A DNA stretch of 22,145 bases. It comes from JBAZOY01 sp041648505 (lineage in GTDB: Bacteria; Desulfobacterota; Syntrophia; Syntrophales; CG2-30-49-12). Of this stretch, positions 7,434 to 15,157 are shown in pieces (position 1 is the stretch's first letter; each line of letters begins with the position of its first letter). The stretch spans positions 1 through 22,145 of the forward strand of contig JBAZOY010000037.1 in the NCBI GenBank assembly GCA_041648505.1, in the 5' to 3' direction. A program made the translations under genes and the position numbers. The notes under the pieces were generated by a model. The model had not been told where the DNA came from and searched no databases. It was given only the letters and a program-made list of their open reading frames with translations.

Positions 7434-9254
7434 ATGATTAAATCCCCAATGCAAAATACCATCGAAAGCAAAACCAGGAATATCCCCCGTGCATCCGGCG
7501 TTTATATCATGAAGGATAAAAACGGGAGGGTCATCTATGTCGGCAAAGCCAGGGATTTGAAAAACCGTTTGCGTAACTACTTCGGGGGAACAGATTCGAG
7601 ATTCATGATACCTTTTCTTGTCTCTAAGATCCATGATTTAGACTATATCATTACGGACACAGAGAAGGAGGCCCTGATCCTCGAGAATAATCTCATCAAA
7701 GAACATCGGCCTAGGTATAATGTCATTTTCAGGGATGATAAGGCATATTTTAATATCAGGATCAACATGACTGATACATTCCCCCGGTTTCAACTTGTCA
7801 GGCGGGCAAAAAAAGATGGTGCCAGATATTTTGGTCCCTATCCCTCCAGCGCCTCGGCAAAAGAGACGCTTCACTTTATCCAGCAGATATTTCCCCTCCG
7901 TACCTGCGGAGATAAGGAATTAAAGAGTCGAAAGAGGCCGTGTCTGGAGTATCAGATTAGAAGATGCCTTGCCCCCTGCGTAGACCTCATTGACAGTGAG
8001 GCATACCGGCGACTGGCGAAAGACGGGATGGCTTTCCTCATTGGTCGTGAGAATAAATTGATTGCCGATCTTCGCTCAAAAATGAATTCCGCTGCAGAAC
8101 ATTTGAACTTTGAAGAAGCTGCCGTTGTAAGAGACAGGATAGCAGCCATTGAAAATACCCTTGAAAAGCAGCGGATTGTTTCCATGTCATTTAAGGATCA
8201 GGATGTATTCGGTCTCTACCGGCAGGGGAATCTGACCCAGATATGCGCCCTCTATATCAGAAAGGGTAAGCTTATCGGGAGCAAGGCATTTCCACTTTTT
8301 AAAGTAGGGATTGACACATCAGAGATACTCTCGTCACTTCTAAAACAATACTATGACGGAGATGTTTTTATTCCCCAAAAGATTGTTGTTTCCGAAGATA
8401 TAGAAGACGAGGCAGTTATAGAGGAGTGGCTTACGGAAAAAAAGGGGAAAGCGGTATCAATCTCAGTGCCCATAAGAGGGCAGGGGAGGGGCCTTATTCG
8501 TATCGCCCAGCGTAATGCTGAAAATATATGCAAAACAAAAGCTATGACCGAATCCAATGCGGAAGAGGCGATCATGATGCTGGCCGAGCATCTCCATTTG
8601 AGAAATCTGCCTGAGCGCATAGAATGCTTTGATATCTCTAATATCGGTGGTCAGTATGCTGTTGGTTCAATGGTAACTTTTGTCGCAGGTGTTCCATGGA
8701 AGCAGGACTATAAACGCTTCAAGATCAAAACTGTCGTTGGCGCTGATGATTACGGCATGATGTATGAAGTCTTGAAACGGCGCTATAAAAATAGTGAAAA
8801 TCTTCCTGATCTGATAGTGGTTGACGGGGGAAAGGGCCAGCTTGGGGTAGCTGTTTCCGTATTAAATGACACAGGTATAGAGGGGATTGACGTCGTTGGT
8901 CTTGCTAAGGGTGAAAAGGAAGACAGGGTTTATCGTCCCCGTAGAAAAGATCATGTGCAGATTTCAAAATGGCCGGCGGCCATGTTTTTGCTCCAGAGGA
9001 TAAGGGATGAAGCCCACCGCTTTGCCGTTTCCTACCATCGGAAGTTGAAGGAAAAAGGAGATTTTCAGTCTGTAATGGATGAAATTCCTGGTATTGGAAA
9101 AGACAGGAAAAATGCTTTACTTACTTTTTTCGGGGATATAAAAAAGATCAGAAATGCCGGCGTGGAAGCGCTGCAACAGGTTGAAGGAATTGGTACGCAT
9201 ACAGCGGAAAAGATATATGCTTTTTTCAAGATCGTCGACTCCCTTAAATCCTAA
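7434..9254 (+). CDS. uvrC: UvrABC excinuclease subunit C
   Basis: 606 residues from ATG 7434, close to the E. coli protein; the frame is open further upstream but only this start gives a normal N-terminus, with GGGAG just before it. UvrC makes both incisions in nucleotide excision repair. Domains in order: GIY-YIG nuclease (about 20-95, GVYIMKD...VIYVGKARDLKNRL); four cysteines spaced C-x11-C-x7-C-x3-C, the same spacing as the Fe-S cysteines of E. coli UvrC; UVR helical hairpin that binds UvrB (LNFEEAAVVRDRIAAIE); RNase H-like nuclease (IECFDISNIGG, LPDLIVVDGGKGQL); and a C-terminal tandem helix-hairpin-helix (IPGIGKDRKNALL, VEGIGTHTAEKIYAFF). It follows pdxT by 43 bp and may share its transcript. 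Confidence 0.97.
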   Translation: MIKSPMQNTIESKTRNIPRASGVYIMKDKNGRVIYVGKARDLKNRLRNYFGGTDSRFMIPFLVSKIHDLDYIITDTEKEALILENNLIKEHRPRYNVIFRDDKAYFNIRINMTDTFPRFQLVRRAKKDGARYFGPYPSSASAKETLHFIQQIFPLRTCGDKELKSRKRPCLEYQIRRCLAPCVDLIDSEAYRRLAKDGMAFLIGRENKLIADLRSKMNSAAEHLNFEEAAVVRDRIAAIENTLEKQRIVSMSFKDQDVFGLYRQGNLTQICALYIRKGKLIGSKAFPLFKVGIDTSEILSSLLKQYYDGDVFIPQKIVVSEDIEDEAVIEEWLTEKKGKAVSISVPIRGQGRGLIRIAQRNAENICKTKAMTESNAEEAIMMLAEHLHLRNLPERIECFDISNIGGQYAVGSMVTFVAGVPWKQDYKRFKIKTVVGADDYGMMYEVLKRRYKNSENLPDLIVVDGGKGQLGVAVSVLNDTGIEGIDVVGLAKGEKEDRVYRPRRKDHVQISKWPAAMFLLQRIRDEAHRFAVSYHRKLKEKGDFQSVMDEIPGIGKDRKNALLTFFGDIKKIRNAGVEALQQVEGIGTHTAEKIYAFFKIVDSLKS

Positions 9255-9424
9255 AATAGGCTCGTTAAATGGCGGTAAGCAAACCTTCAACGGACACCCT
9301 GATTTTGCATGGATTATTTAAAAAATCGGCTGCATATTTGGGGATTTTATGGTATGTCTTACTACCAAGTAAACAAGATCAACAATTGGATTTGTTTTAA
9401 AGGTTAAGATGTGCCGACTGAGGA

Positions 9425-9453
9425 GGCTAATTCAGCCTAAGGGGGCTAATTCA
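9425..9453. promoter_or_regulatory. Paired direct repeat ahead of the dehydrogenase gene
   Basis: GGCTAATTCA occurs at 9425-9434 and again at 9444-9453, 19 bp start to start, roughly two helical turns. The first copy is also half of a small inverted repeat, GGCT-AATTC-AGCC. The pair ends just before the AAGGAGG ribosome site of the SDR gene and would lie in its leader, so it might bind a regulator or affect translation. Function is inference. Confidence 0.3.
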
Positions 9454-9474
9454 CTTAAAAAGGAGGGAACAAGT

Positions 9475-10236
9475 ATGGGAGATGTATTAAAAGGGAAGGT
9501 TGCTATTATTACTGGAGCAGGGGATGGTGTCGGTTTGGGCATTGCCAGAGCTTTTGCCAAGGAAGGCGCGATAATTTCTACTATCGGGCGCAGGTATGAG
9601 AAGGTTGCTGCAATGGCCGACGAGATCAAAGCTATGGGTGGCAAGGCGCTGGCGATCAAAGGGGACGTTGGCATACGCGCTGATGTAAATGCCCTGGTAG
9701 AAGCGACCGTTAAGGAGTTCGGTACAGTCGACATCCTGGTTAACAATGCGATGGCCTATAATATAAAGGCACTGGAAGACACTACGGATGAAGATATTGA
9801 CAAGATAATGAGATCTGCCGTTTACGGCTCAATCTATTGCATGCAGGCTTGCTTTCCGTATTTGAAAAAACGCGGAGGGAAAATTATTAATTTCGGTTCC
9901 ATGGCAGGCTTATATGGGCTAAAAAATCATGCCGCTTATTCTGCCGCGAAAGAAGGAATAATTGGCTTAACAAGAACAGCAGCATTGGAGTGGTCTCAAT
10001 ATGGAATTCAAGTGAACGCGATTGCGCCTCTTGCCGCTTCCGCCGCTTGGGATAATTTTGCCAAGACATCACCTCCAGAGCAAGTTAAAGCTTTCCTGGA
10101 TATGATACCTGCCGGTTATATGGGTGATCCTGAAAAACATGTTGGAAGGGTGTGTGTTTTCCTCGCAAGCCCTGACTCTGACTGGATTACGTCACGCACA
10201 TTGTTCGTTGATGGCGGGCAAGGCGCGACCAGGTGA
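9475..10236 (+). CDS. Short-chain dehydrogenase/reductase (FabG-like)
   Basis: 253 residues from ATG 9475, which follows AAGGAGG at ideal spacing; an upstream ATG (9409) in frame lacks one. It is a classical SDR using NAD(H) or NADP(H): TGAGDGVGLG nucleotide-binding loop (14-23), NNA (90-92), catalytic S142, and Y155/K159 in YSAAK. The C-terminal FVDGGQG is typical. Two departures from the norm are visible. The usual active-site Asn about 28 residues before the Ser appears replaced (KIMRSAVYGS, S at 114), and the usual PG after NAI reads AP. It stands alone, so the substrate cannot be inferred; FabG activity is only one possibility. Confidence 0.85.
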   Translation: MGDVLKGKVAIITGAGDGVGLGIARAFAKEGAIISTIGRRYEKVAAMADEIKAMGGKALAIKGDVGIRADVNALVEATVKEFGTVDILVNNAMAYNIKALEDTTDEDIDKIMRSAVYGSIYCMQACFPYLKKRGGKIINFGSMAGLYGLKNHAAYSAAKEGIIGLTRTAALEWSQYGIQVNAIAPLAASAAWDNFAKTSPPEQVKAFLDMIPAGYMGDPEKHVGRVCVFLASPDSDWITSRTLFVDGGQGATR

Positions 10237-10591
10237 TCTCCACGTTCCAAGTTTCGGTGATCCATCAAGCCAACGGAGAAATATACGCAGATGGCGCACA
10301 CCAGAGTTATGATTTTTAGATGAAACTCACGTTAAGCGCTCTTTTTGTCCTTTCTGAAATTGAGAAGGCCGGAGTTTGATTTAAGAGGTATAATTTGTGA
10401 GCCGGGTTTCAGAGTGATGTTGTGGGATCGTAGTCATATGGGTATAGGTAAAAAGTACTGCTGAAGAGCGAGAAAAGCTTATACAAAATTCGGTGTTGAA
10501 TTTGGGGCAGGGAATCCATTAGATAAAAATTATCATGGATTCCCTGCCCTATTTACAATGATTCTTCTCTGACTTTCTGAAACACTTGTAA
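10237..10591. other. Intergenic region between convergent genes
   Basis: About 355 bp between the end of the plus-strand SDR gene and the end of the minus-strand lipM-like gene. No gene seen. Its main content is a large inverted repeat (10505-10549) that belongs to a dispersed repeat annotated separately. Confidence 0.6.
10504..10583 (-). repeat. Dispersed repeat, copy A, with perfect 15-bp hairpin
   Basis: Arms GGGCAGGGAATCCAT (10505-10519) and ATGGATTCCCTGCCC (10535-10549) are perfectly complementary around a 15-nt loop. The segment 10535-10583 aligns without gaps to 17849-17897 with 42 of 49 positions identical by hand count. It lies directly beyond the 3' end of the lipM-like gene, so on the minus strand it could stop or protect that transcript, although no run of T follows. 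The GGATTCCC core resembles widespread small bacterial repeats; family assignment is inference. Confidence 0.7.
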
Positions 10592-11356
10592 TCAGCATGC
10601 AATCTCTACGGCGAGCGCCCATTCCTGCGGACTGAGCTCCCCGGCCTGAAGCTCCACTTGAAGCGCCTCGGCCATTCCCGTCCTGATGGCCCTTTTCAAT
10701 TCGTCAACCTCAATCCTTCGGCCCAGAATTTCCCGAAGTGAAATTATCCGGGATTTGAGCTTCTCGCGGAGCGACTCACGCGAGTCGGCGTCCGTCTTGA
10801 TGATTACCGTCCATGTATTTTCCTGGGGCTCCAGAATGATCGAGCCATGCTGGAGAAGGGATGTGCCGTGCCACGTCTGAGCGCTTCCCACAAACTTTTG
10901 TCCCCGGTAGACAATGTCCCCGACAGCCGCACGCATGAAGCATATGTCGGCCTGTGACGATCTTGTCCTCTCGCGCCCCAGCTCCGCTTCGAATCCAAGC
11001 AGGCGAAACCCCGCCAGAAGCCCTTCGCAGAGGAGACGATACGCGGCATCGAGGGAAGAGGGAATACCCTGCCCGGTATCGGCGACAACACTGTAGGTGA
11101 GATCGTTTTCGTGTAACACCGCCCGCCCGCCCGTTGCCCTTCGAACGACATCGAGTCCGAGTTCCCGGCAGGCAGCAAGATCGATGGAGTGGCGCTTTTG
11201 GAAATAGCCCAGAGAAACGGCGGGAGGGCTCCACTGGTAGAAGCGCAGTGTCGGTTGCGATTCCCCCGGTACATGCAGCCGAAGCAATGCCTCGTCTATG
11301 GCCATGTTGAGCGATGCCGGCAGAGTTCCGGTGTCCAGAAGTCGCCATATACTCAT
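10592..11356 (-). CDS. LipM/LplA-family octanoyl- or lipoyl-transferase
   Basis: 254 residues of the biotin/lipoate A/B ligase family. WRLLDTG, then NMAIDEALL, TLRFYQWSPPAVSLGYFQ, RRATGGRAVLHENDLTYS (70-89), CF at 139-140 and GQKFVGSAQ (152-160) closely match LipM of Bacillus, an octanoyl-ACP:GcvH transferase. C139 fits the acyl-thioester cysteine and K154 the conserved lysine. It would load an octanoyl (or lipoyl) group onto the GcvH-like protein encoded upstream, for LipA to sulfurate. Its start overlaps the lipA stop by 4 bp (ATGA). A salvage lipoate ligase (LplA) is the main alternative. It is the last gene of the lipoyl operon and is followed by repeat copy A. Confidence 0.88.
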   Translation of the reverse strand: MSIWRLLDTGTLPASLNMAIDEALLRLHVPGESQPTLRFYQWSPPAVSLGYFQKRHSIDLAACRELGLDVVRRATGGRAVLHENDLTYSVVADTGQGIPSSLDAAYRLLCEGLLAGFRLLGFEAELGRERTRSSQADICFMRAAVGDIVYRGQKFVGSAQTWHGTSLLQHGSIILEPQENTWTVIIKTDADSRESLREKLKSRIISLREILGRRIEVDELKRAIRTGMAEALQVELQAGELSPQEWALAVEIAC

Positions 11357-12231
11357 GATAACTCTCCAAAGTAGAGCGGCGCCTTGTATGAGCTTCGAAC
11401 GAGAGGGCCGGAGGCCACACTCCTGAAGCCCACGCGAAGTCCTACCTCATGCCAGTGATCGAATTCATCGCGAGGCACGTAGCGCTGCACGGCTGTGTGT
11501 ACAAGCGAAGGAGCGAGATACTGCCCGATGGTCACCATATCGCACCCTGCCGCAGCCAGGTCACGCAATACGGCTTCGATCTCGTCGGCCGTCTCTCCAA
11601 GGCCAAGCATGAAACCGGACTTCGTTACGATGTGAGGAGCCCACGACTTTGTTCGCCGCAACAGAGTGAGTGAGCGGGCATAATCGGCACCTCGCCGCAC
11701 CGCACGGTAAAGCCTTGGGACAGTCTCGATGTTGTGGGCCAGAATATGGGGGGAGGCCTCCAGGACGGTTGAAAGAGAATCTTCGTAGCCCAGGAAGTCC
11801 GGTACCAGGATCTCGATCTTTATGCCGAGGCACCGCCTGTACAGCTCCTGCACGACCCGTGCATAATGCCCAGCGCCGCCGTCCGGCAGGTCATCCCGTG
11901 TGACTGATGTGATGACCACATGGGACAACCCCAGTTCGGACACGGCATAAGAGAGTCGCTCTGGTTCTTCCGCGTCCGGGGGGCCTTTCGGGTGGTCATG
12001 CTTGATCGCACAGAAGGCACATCCCCTGGTGCAGACATCTCCAAGAATCAAAAACGTTGCCGTATGATGCGAAAAGCACTCCCCCCGGTTGGGGCACCGG
12101 GCACTGTCACAAACTGTGGGTAGTCCAAGGTGTGCCAGAAAACCGCTTGTTTGCTCGATTTGTTCTTTTCCCCGGCCCCGCTTTGCCCGGCGGACTTCCT
12201 CCCTCAGCCAAGCGGGAATCGTCTCACTCAT
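11353..12231 (-). CDS. lipA: Lipoyl synthase (radical SAM)
   Basis: 292 residues. LipA inserts two sulfur atoms into a protein-bound octanoyl chain. All cluster ligands are visible: C41, C46, C52 (CDSARCPNRGEC) for the auxiliary sacrificial cluster, C67, C71, C74 (CTRGCAFC) for the radical SAM cluster, and the C-terminal RSSYKA (279-284) that supplies the serine ligand. It overlaps both neighbours by 4 bp, the OsmC-like gene before it and the lipM-like gene after it, so it is translated as part of this operon and not of a general lipoylation locus. The operon is visibly richer in G+C than the genes from 17.9 to 21.4 kb. Confidence 0.96.
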   Translation of the reverse strand: MSETIPAWLREEVRRAKRGRGKEQIEQTSGFLAHLGLPTVCDSARCPNRGECFSHHTATFLILGDVCTRGCAFCAIKHDHPKGPPDAEEPERLSYAVSELGLSHVVITSVTRDDLPDGGAGHYARVVQELYRRCLGIKIEILVPDFLGYEDSLSTVLEASPHILAHNIETVPRLYRAVRRGADYARSLTLLRRTKSWAPHIVTKSGFMLGLGETADEIEAVLRDLAAAGCDMVTIGQYLAPSLVHTAVQRYVPRDEFDHWHEVGLRVGFRSVASGPLVRSSYKAPLYFGELS

Positions 12232-12698
12232 GAGGAATCCCTTGTAAGGCTTTCACCATCCGCCATGAGCGGGCTCCGCCGGACAATGATGGTCGGTTCG
12301 ACAATGACCGCACTTTTGAAAGACCGGCAGATTGCCGAATACTTGAGTGCCAGATCCAACGCCCGCTGTACTACCACGACAGGTTTTCCCTTCACCACGA
12401 GCTTGGGATAGAGAGTCAGCTTTTTAAACCAGGAGGTCCTGTCGATGTGCTCCTCTACCTCGCCCACGGCCTCGCATTCAAAGGAGACCAGTTCCACCTT
12501 GAACCGCTTCATGGCCCATATGACCATCATGTGGTAGCAAGTGTTTCCGGCTGCCACGAAAGCGTCCTCCGGAGTGAGCATATTGGGATGGCCGTAAAGA
12601 TCGGGTGGAGCGGAGAACTCCATTTCCGTCCCATTCTGGCACCAGGTATAGCCAAGGTGTTCGCCACGCCATTCCACTTTATTCTTGTAAGATGCCAT
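12228..12698 (-). CDS. OsmC/Ohr-family thiol protein
   Basis: 156 residues with the OsmC fold pattern: an N-terminal strand region (KVEWRGEHLGYTW), GHPNMLTPEDAFVAAGNTC with the first reactive cysteine at C54, the helix YHMMVIWAMKR, and the second cysteine at C124 in KYSAICRSFKSA. The family includes peroxiredoxin-like Ohr and OsmC, which reduce organic hydroperoxides; some members are reduced directly by lipoylated proteins. The residues around the cysteines differ from classic Ohr, so peroxidase activity is not assured. It starts 12 bp after the DGC gene and overlaps lipA by 4 bp. Placement with a lipoyl carrier and lipoyl biosynthesis suggests that its reductant is the carrier (inference). 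Confidence 0.85.
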   Translation of the reverse strand: MASYKNKVEWRGEHLGYTWCQNGTEMEFSAPPDLYGHPNMLTPEDAFVAAGNTCYHMMVIWAMKRFKVELVSFECEAVGEVEEHIDRTSWFKKLTLYPKLVVKGKPVVVVQRALDLALKYSAICRSFKSAVIVEPTIIVRRSPLMADGESLTRDSS

Positions 12699-12710
12699 CG
12701 CACTCTCCTC

Positions 12711-13121
12711 TCATCCTTTCATGATTTCATCTACAGCCCTGGCGATTTCTTCCGCAACGACCTGAGCTGCCGCTTTTTCCTCCGGCCGCAAGTTGCGAAG
12801 GCTGGTCGGGGGATCAAAATCATGTTTTTTCAAAATGTCAGGGATGAGCAGCGATTTGCTGGGCTTTCCCGAAAGCTGTTCCGTACTCTTCTGAGCGCAT
12901 CTCTTCTCGCATCCGTCCACGGTAATGGTAGGGTAGTTGCGGGCAAAATCCCGCTCCTCTTTTCCTCCGGCTATAAAGAGAGGGAGGCAAATGGTCACGG
13001 CCTCGCCGGGCCTCAGTTCATCGAGGACCTTGCGGCAGGCGATGCGTGAGAGCGTACCCTCGGGGATCGCCTCCCCGCTGCATGAAACAATGCCGACTTT
13101 CAAGACTTTAAGATCGATCAT
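12711..13121 (-). CDS. DGC-domain putative zinc-binding protein, paralogue 1
   Basis: 136 residues. The VDGCEKRCAQK motif (C71, C75) and the conserved upstream cysteines C14 (VSCSGEA) and C45 (TICLPLF) mark the DGC domain, annotated as putative zinc-binding and of unknown function. An extra cysteine, C29, is absent from the neighbouring paralogue. No signal peptide is seen, so it is probably cytoplasmic. It overlaps paralogue 2 by 4 bp and is followed 12 bp later by the OsmC-like gene. Four conserved cysteines could hold a metal (zinc, or possibly arsenite in this context) or act in thiol exchange; neither is shown by the sequence. Confidence 0.83.
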   Translation of the reverse strand: MIDLKVLKVGIVSCSGEAIPEGTLSRIACRKVLDELRPGEAVTICLPLFIAGGKEERDFARNYPTITVDGCEKRCAQKSTEQLSGKPSKSLLIPDILKKHDFDPPTSLRNLRPEEKAAAQVVAEEIARAVDEIMKG

Positions 13122-13534
13122 TTTCCACCTCCCGCAGCCAGCTCATCCACGACTTGCGCCAGTTCGTCGGCTGCTATGGCGGCAAGCTGCCGGCCGTTTT
13201 CGTCCAGTTCCACAATTCCATCCGGTTTGATCTCCTTATGGGCCTTGTAGAAGTTGATGGCCTGGTAGGTTTTGGCGGCCTTGACGCCTTGCGCCTCAAG
13301 AGTCTTTTGAGCGCAGCTCTTGGGGCAGCCATCTATGGTGATGACAGGATTGTCGGTCACCAGTTGCATTGCGTCGTGGTCTGCGATCACCAGGAGTGGC
13401 AGACAGGTTGTCACGACCACGCCCGGCCTCACCCGATCCATCAGCTCGTAGGTTGTCTCCCGGGCTATCGTACCGTAAACCTTACCGATTCCACTGCAGG
13501 CAAGCACGACAACCTTGTTTGTTTTTCCAGTCAT
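13118..13534 (-). CDS. DGC-domain putative zinc-binding protein, paralogue 2
   Basis: 138 residues, clearly related to the next gene: CSGIGKVYGTIAR with C13, RPGVVVTTCLPLLV with C44, and VITIDGCPKSCAQKTLE with C70 and C74. All four cysteines align with C14, C45, C71 and C75 of paralogue 1. The two genes overlap by 4 bp, which points to tandem duplication and perhaps a heterodimer. It also overlaps the GcvH-like gene before it by 4 bp. The C-terminal parts of the two proteins differ most, which would suit different partners. Function of the family is not established. Confidence 0.83.
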   Translation of the reverse strand: MTGKTNKVVVLACSGIGKVYGTIARETTYELMDRVRPGVVVTTCLPLLVIADHDAMQLVTDNPVITIDGCPKSCAQKTLEAQGVKAAKTYQAINFYKAHKEIKPDGIVELDENGRQLAAIAADELAQVVDELAAGGGK

Positions 13535-13980
13535 TTTTTCTTCATCTCCTCAGCGATCTTTTCTTTCATGAGTTCCATATATGCCTCATCCTGCAGGAGT
13601 TCTTTCTTGTCGCTATCGAAATCCGTCGGTTCGATCTTGTATATCCAGCCCGCACCGTAAGGATCTTCGTTGATAAGGTAGGAGTTCGCTTCCAGCTCTG
13701 AGTTGACTTCGATTACCTTGCCCGATACCGGTGAAAGGATCCCGAAGGTGGCCTTGATGGTCTCGATTTTGCCGAGTTCCTGGCCCTGCCTCACTTCTGT
13801 TCCCACCTCGACGGTTTCGAGAAAGGCCACATCGCCCCTGGCCTTCTGGAGAAAATCGCTCACCCCGACGACTGCTACATTGCCATCCACTTTTGCCCAG
13901 AAGTCATCCTTGCTGTAGAAGTAGCCAACCTTCACCCTGAATACGAACTTGTCATAGGCTGTTTCCAGAAACTCGCCCAT
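13531..13980 (-). CDS. GcvH-like lipoyl carrier protein
   Basis: 149 residues. The lipoyl-domain hairpin with the acceptor lysine is intact: GKIETIKATFGILSPVSG with K76, matching the ES(V)KA motif of glycine-cleavage H proteins. EANSYLINEDPYGAGWIYKI is the H-protein C-terminal signature. It lacks the company of gcvP and gcvT and carries an extra charged tail of about 30 residues (QDEAYMELMKEKIAEEMKKK), so it is probably a specialised carrier and not part of glycine cleavage. It is the first gene of the lipoyl operon, with a strong GGAGGGG ribosome site, 34 bp after the ACR3 gene. LipA and the LipM-like protein encoded downstream would lipoylate it. Confidence 0.92.
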   Translation of the reverse strand: MGEFLETAYDKFVFRVKVGYFYSKDDFWAKVDGNVAVVGVSDFLQKARGDVAFLETVEVGTEVRQGQELGKIETIKATFGILSPVSGKVIEVNSELEANSYLINEDPYGAGWIYKIEPTDFDSDKKELLQDEAYMELMKEKIAEEMKKK

Positions 13981-14014
13981 TATTCCCCTCCTTCCCTATT
14001 TGTTCAGATTTTTT

Positions 14015-15061
14015 TTAATTTCCTTCCCCATATCTGAATCGCAAGGCCACATTGACCAGACCGATCATGACCGGCACTTCGACCAGAGGCCCGATCACGG
14101 CGGCAAAGGCGGCCCCCGAGCCGATGCCGAAAACGGCTACGGCTACGGCAATAGCCAGTTCGAAGTTGTTGCTGGCGGCGGTAAAGGCCAGGGTTGCGGT
14201 CTTGCTGTAATCGGCGCCGAGCCGCTTTCCCATCCAGAACGATACCAGGAACATGACAATAAAATAGATCAGAAGCGGAATGGCGATGCGTACAACATCC
14301 ATCGGCAGCTGCACGATAAGCTTCCCCTTCAGGCTGAACATGACTACGATTGTGAAGAGGAGGGCGATCAGGGTAATGGGTGCGATCTTTGGGACGAAGC
14401 GGGCGTGATACCAGTCTTTGCCTTTGAGCGCCACGCCGATCAGCCGGGTCAGGGCACCTGCTATAAAGGGAATGCCGAGATAGATGAAGACGCTCCTGGC
14501 AATCTGTCCCATGCTCACCTCGACAACGCTTCCCGACAATCCGAAAAGGGGCGGGAGAACGGAGATAAAAAACCAGGCATAAACGCTGTAAAAAAGAACC
14601 TGGAAGATGCTGTTGAAGGCGACAAGCCCCGCGGCATATTCCGTATTGCCTTCTGCCAGTTCGTTCCAGACGATCACCATGGCAATGCAGCGGGCAAGGC
14701 CGATCATGATCAGCCCGACCATGTACTCCGGCTTATCCGGAAGGAAGACGATTGCCAGCAGAAACATCAGAACCGGTCCGATCACCCAGTTCTGGACGAG
14801 GGAGAGACAGAGAACCTTGATGTTCCGGAATACTTTCGGCATATCCTCGTACCGGACCTTGGCAAAAGGAGGATACATCATCAGGATGAGTCCGGCAGCA
14901 ATAGGGATGTTGGTCGTCCCCACCTGAAACATGTTGATGAAGTATTCTATACCTGTGATAAAATACCCGATGCCGACTCCCGCCGCCATCGCGGCAAAAA
15001 TCCAGATCGTCAGATATCGGTCCAGAAAAGACAGCCTTTTGGTATTGACATGCTCCTTCAT
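14015..15061 (-). CDS. acr3: ACR3-family arsenite efflux transporter
   Basis: 348 residues from ATG 15061, chosen because GGGAGG lies eight bases upstream; an in-frame start at 15127 has none. About ten hydrophobic segments fit the ACR3/BART fold. The two hallmark sites are present: LARCIAMVIVWN with the essential cysteine C125, and TAASNNFELAIAVAVAVFG with E301. It exports As(III) across the inner membrane using the proton gradient. It is 96 bp downstream of the arsG-like gene and 34 bp upstream of the GcvH-like gene on the same strand. That places arsenite export directly between the ArsFG pair and the lipoyl operon. Confidence 0.95.
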   Translation of the reverse strand: MKEHVNTKRLSFLDRYLTIWIFAAMAAGVGIGYFITGIEYFINMFQVGTTNIPIAAGLILMMYPPFAKVRYEDMPKVFRNIKVLCLSLVQNWVIGPVLMFLLAIVFLPDKPEYMVGLIMIGLARCIAMVIVWNELAEGNTEYAAGLVAFNSIFQVLFYSVYAWFFISVLPPLFGLSGSVVEVSMGQIARSVFIYLGIPFIAGALTRLIGVALKGKDWYHARFVPKIAPITLIALLFTIVVMFSLKGKLIVQLPMDVVRIAIPLLIYFIVMFLVSFWMGKRLGADYSKTATLAFTAASNNFELAIAVAVAVFGIGSGAAFAAVIGPLVEVPVMIGLVNVALRFRYGEGN

Positions 15062-15157
15062 TGATCTTCCTCCCTGCATACATCGGTGACGTTCTGTTCG
15101 GTTGTCAGGCAGCGTTCCGGTCTGCAAACTTGAATTTTCATTGAGATGCTTATTTCC

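Noticed and set aside
10776..11420. 214-codon minus-strand frame overlapping the lipM-like gene
   Set aside because: Arg/Ser/His-rich shadow in a G+C-rich area; the overlapping frame carries the complete LipM/LplA motifs.
12447..13049. 200-codon plus-strand open frame
   Set aside because: It is antisense to the OsmC-like and DGC genes, which have strong motifs and operon overlaps.
14000..15064. 354-codon plus-strand open frame
   Set aside because: It lies opposite the ACR3 gene, is rich in H, D, G and Q in a non-globular pattern and has no family resemblance; the minus frame shows clear ACR3 motifs.
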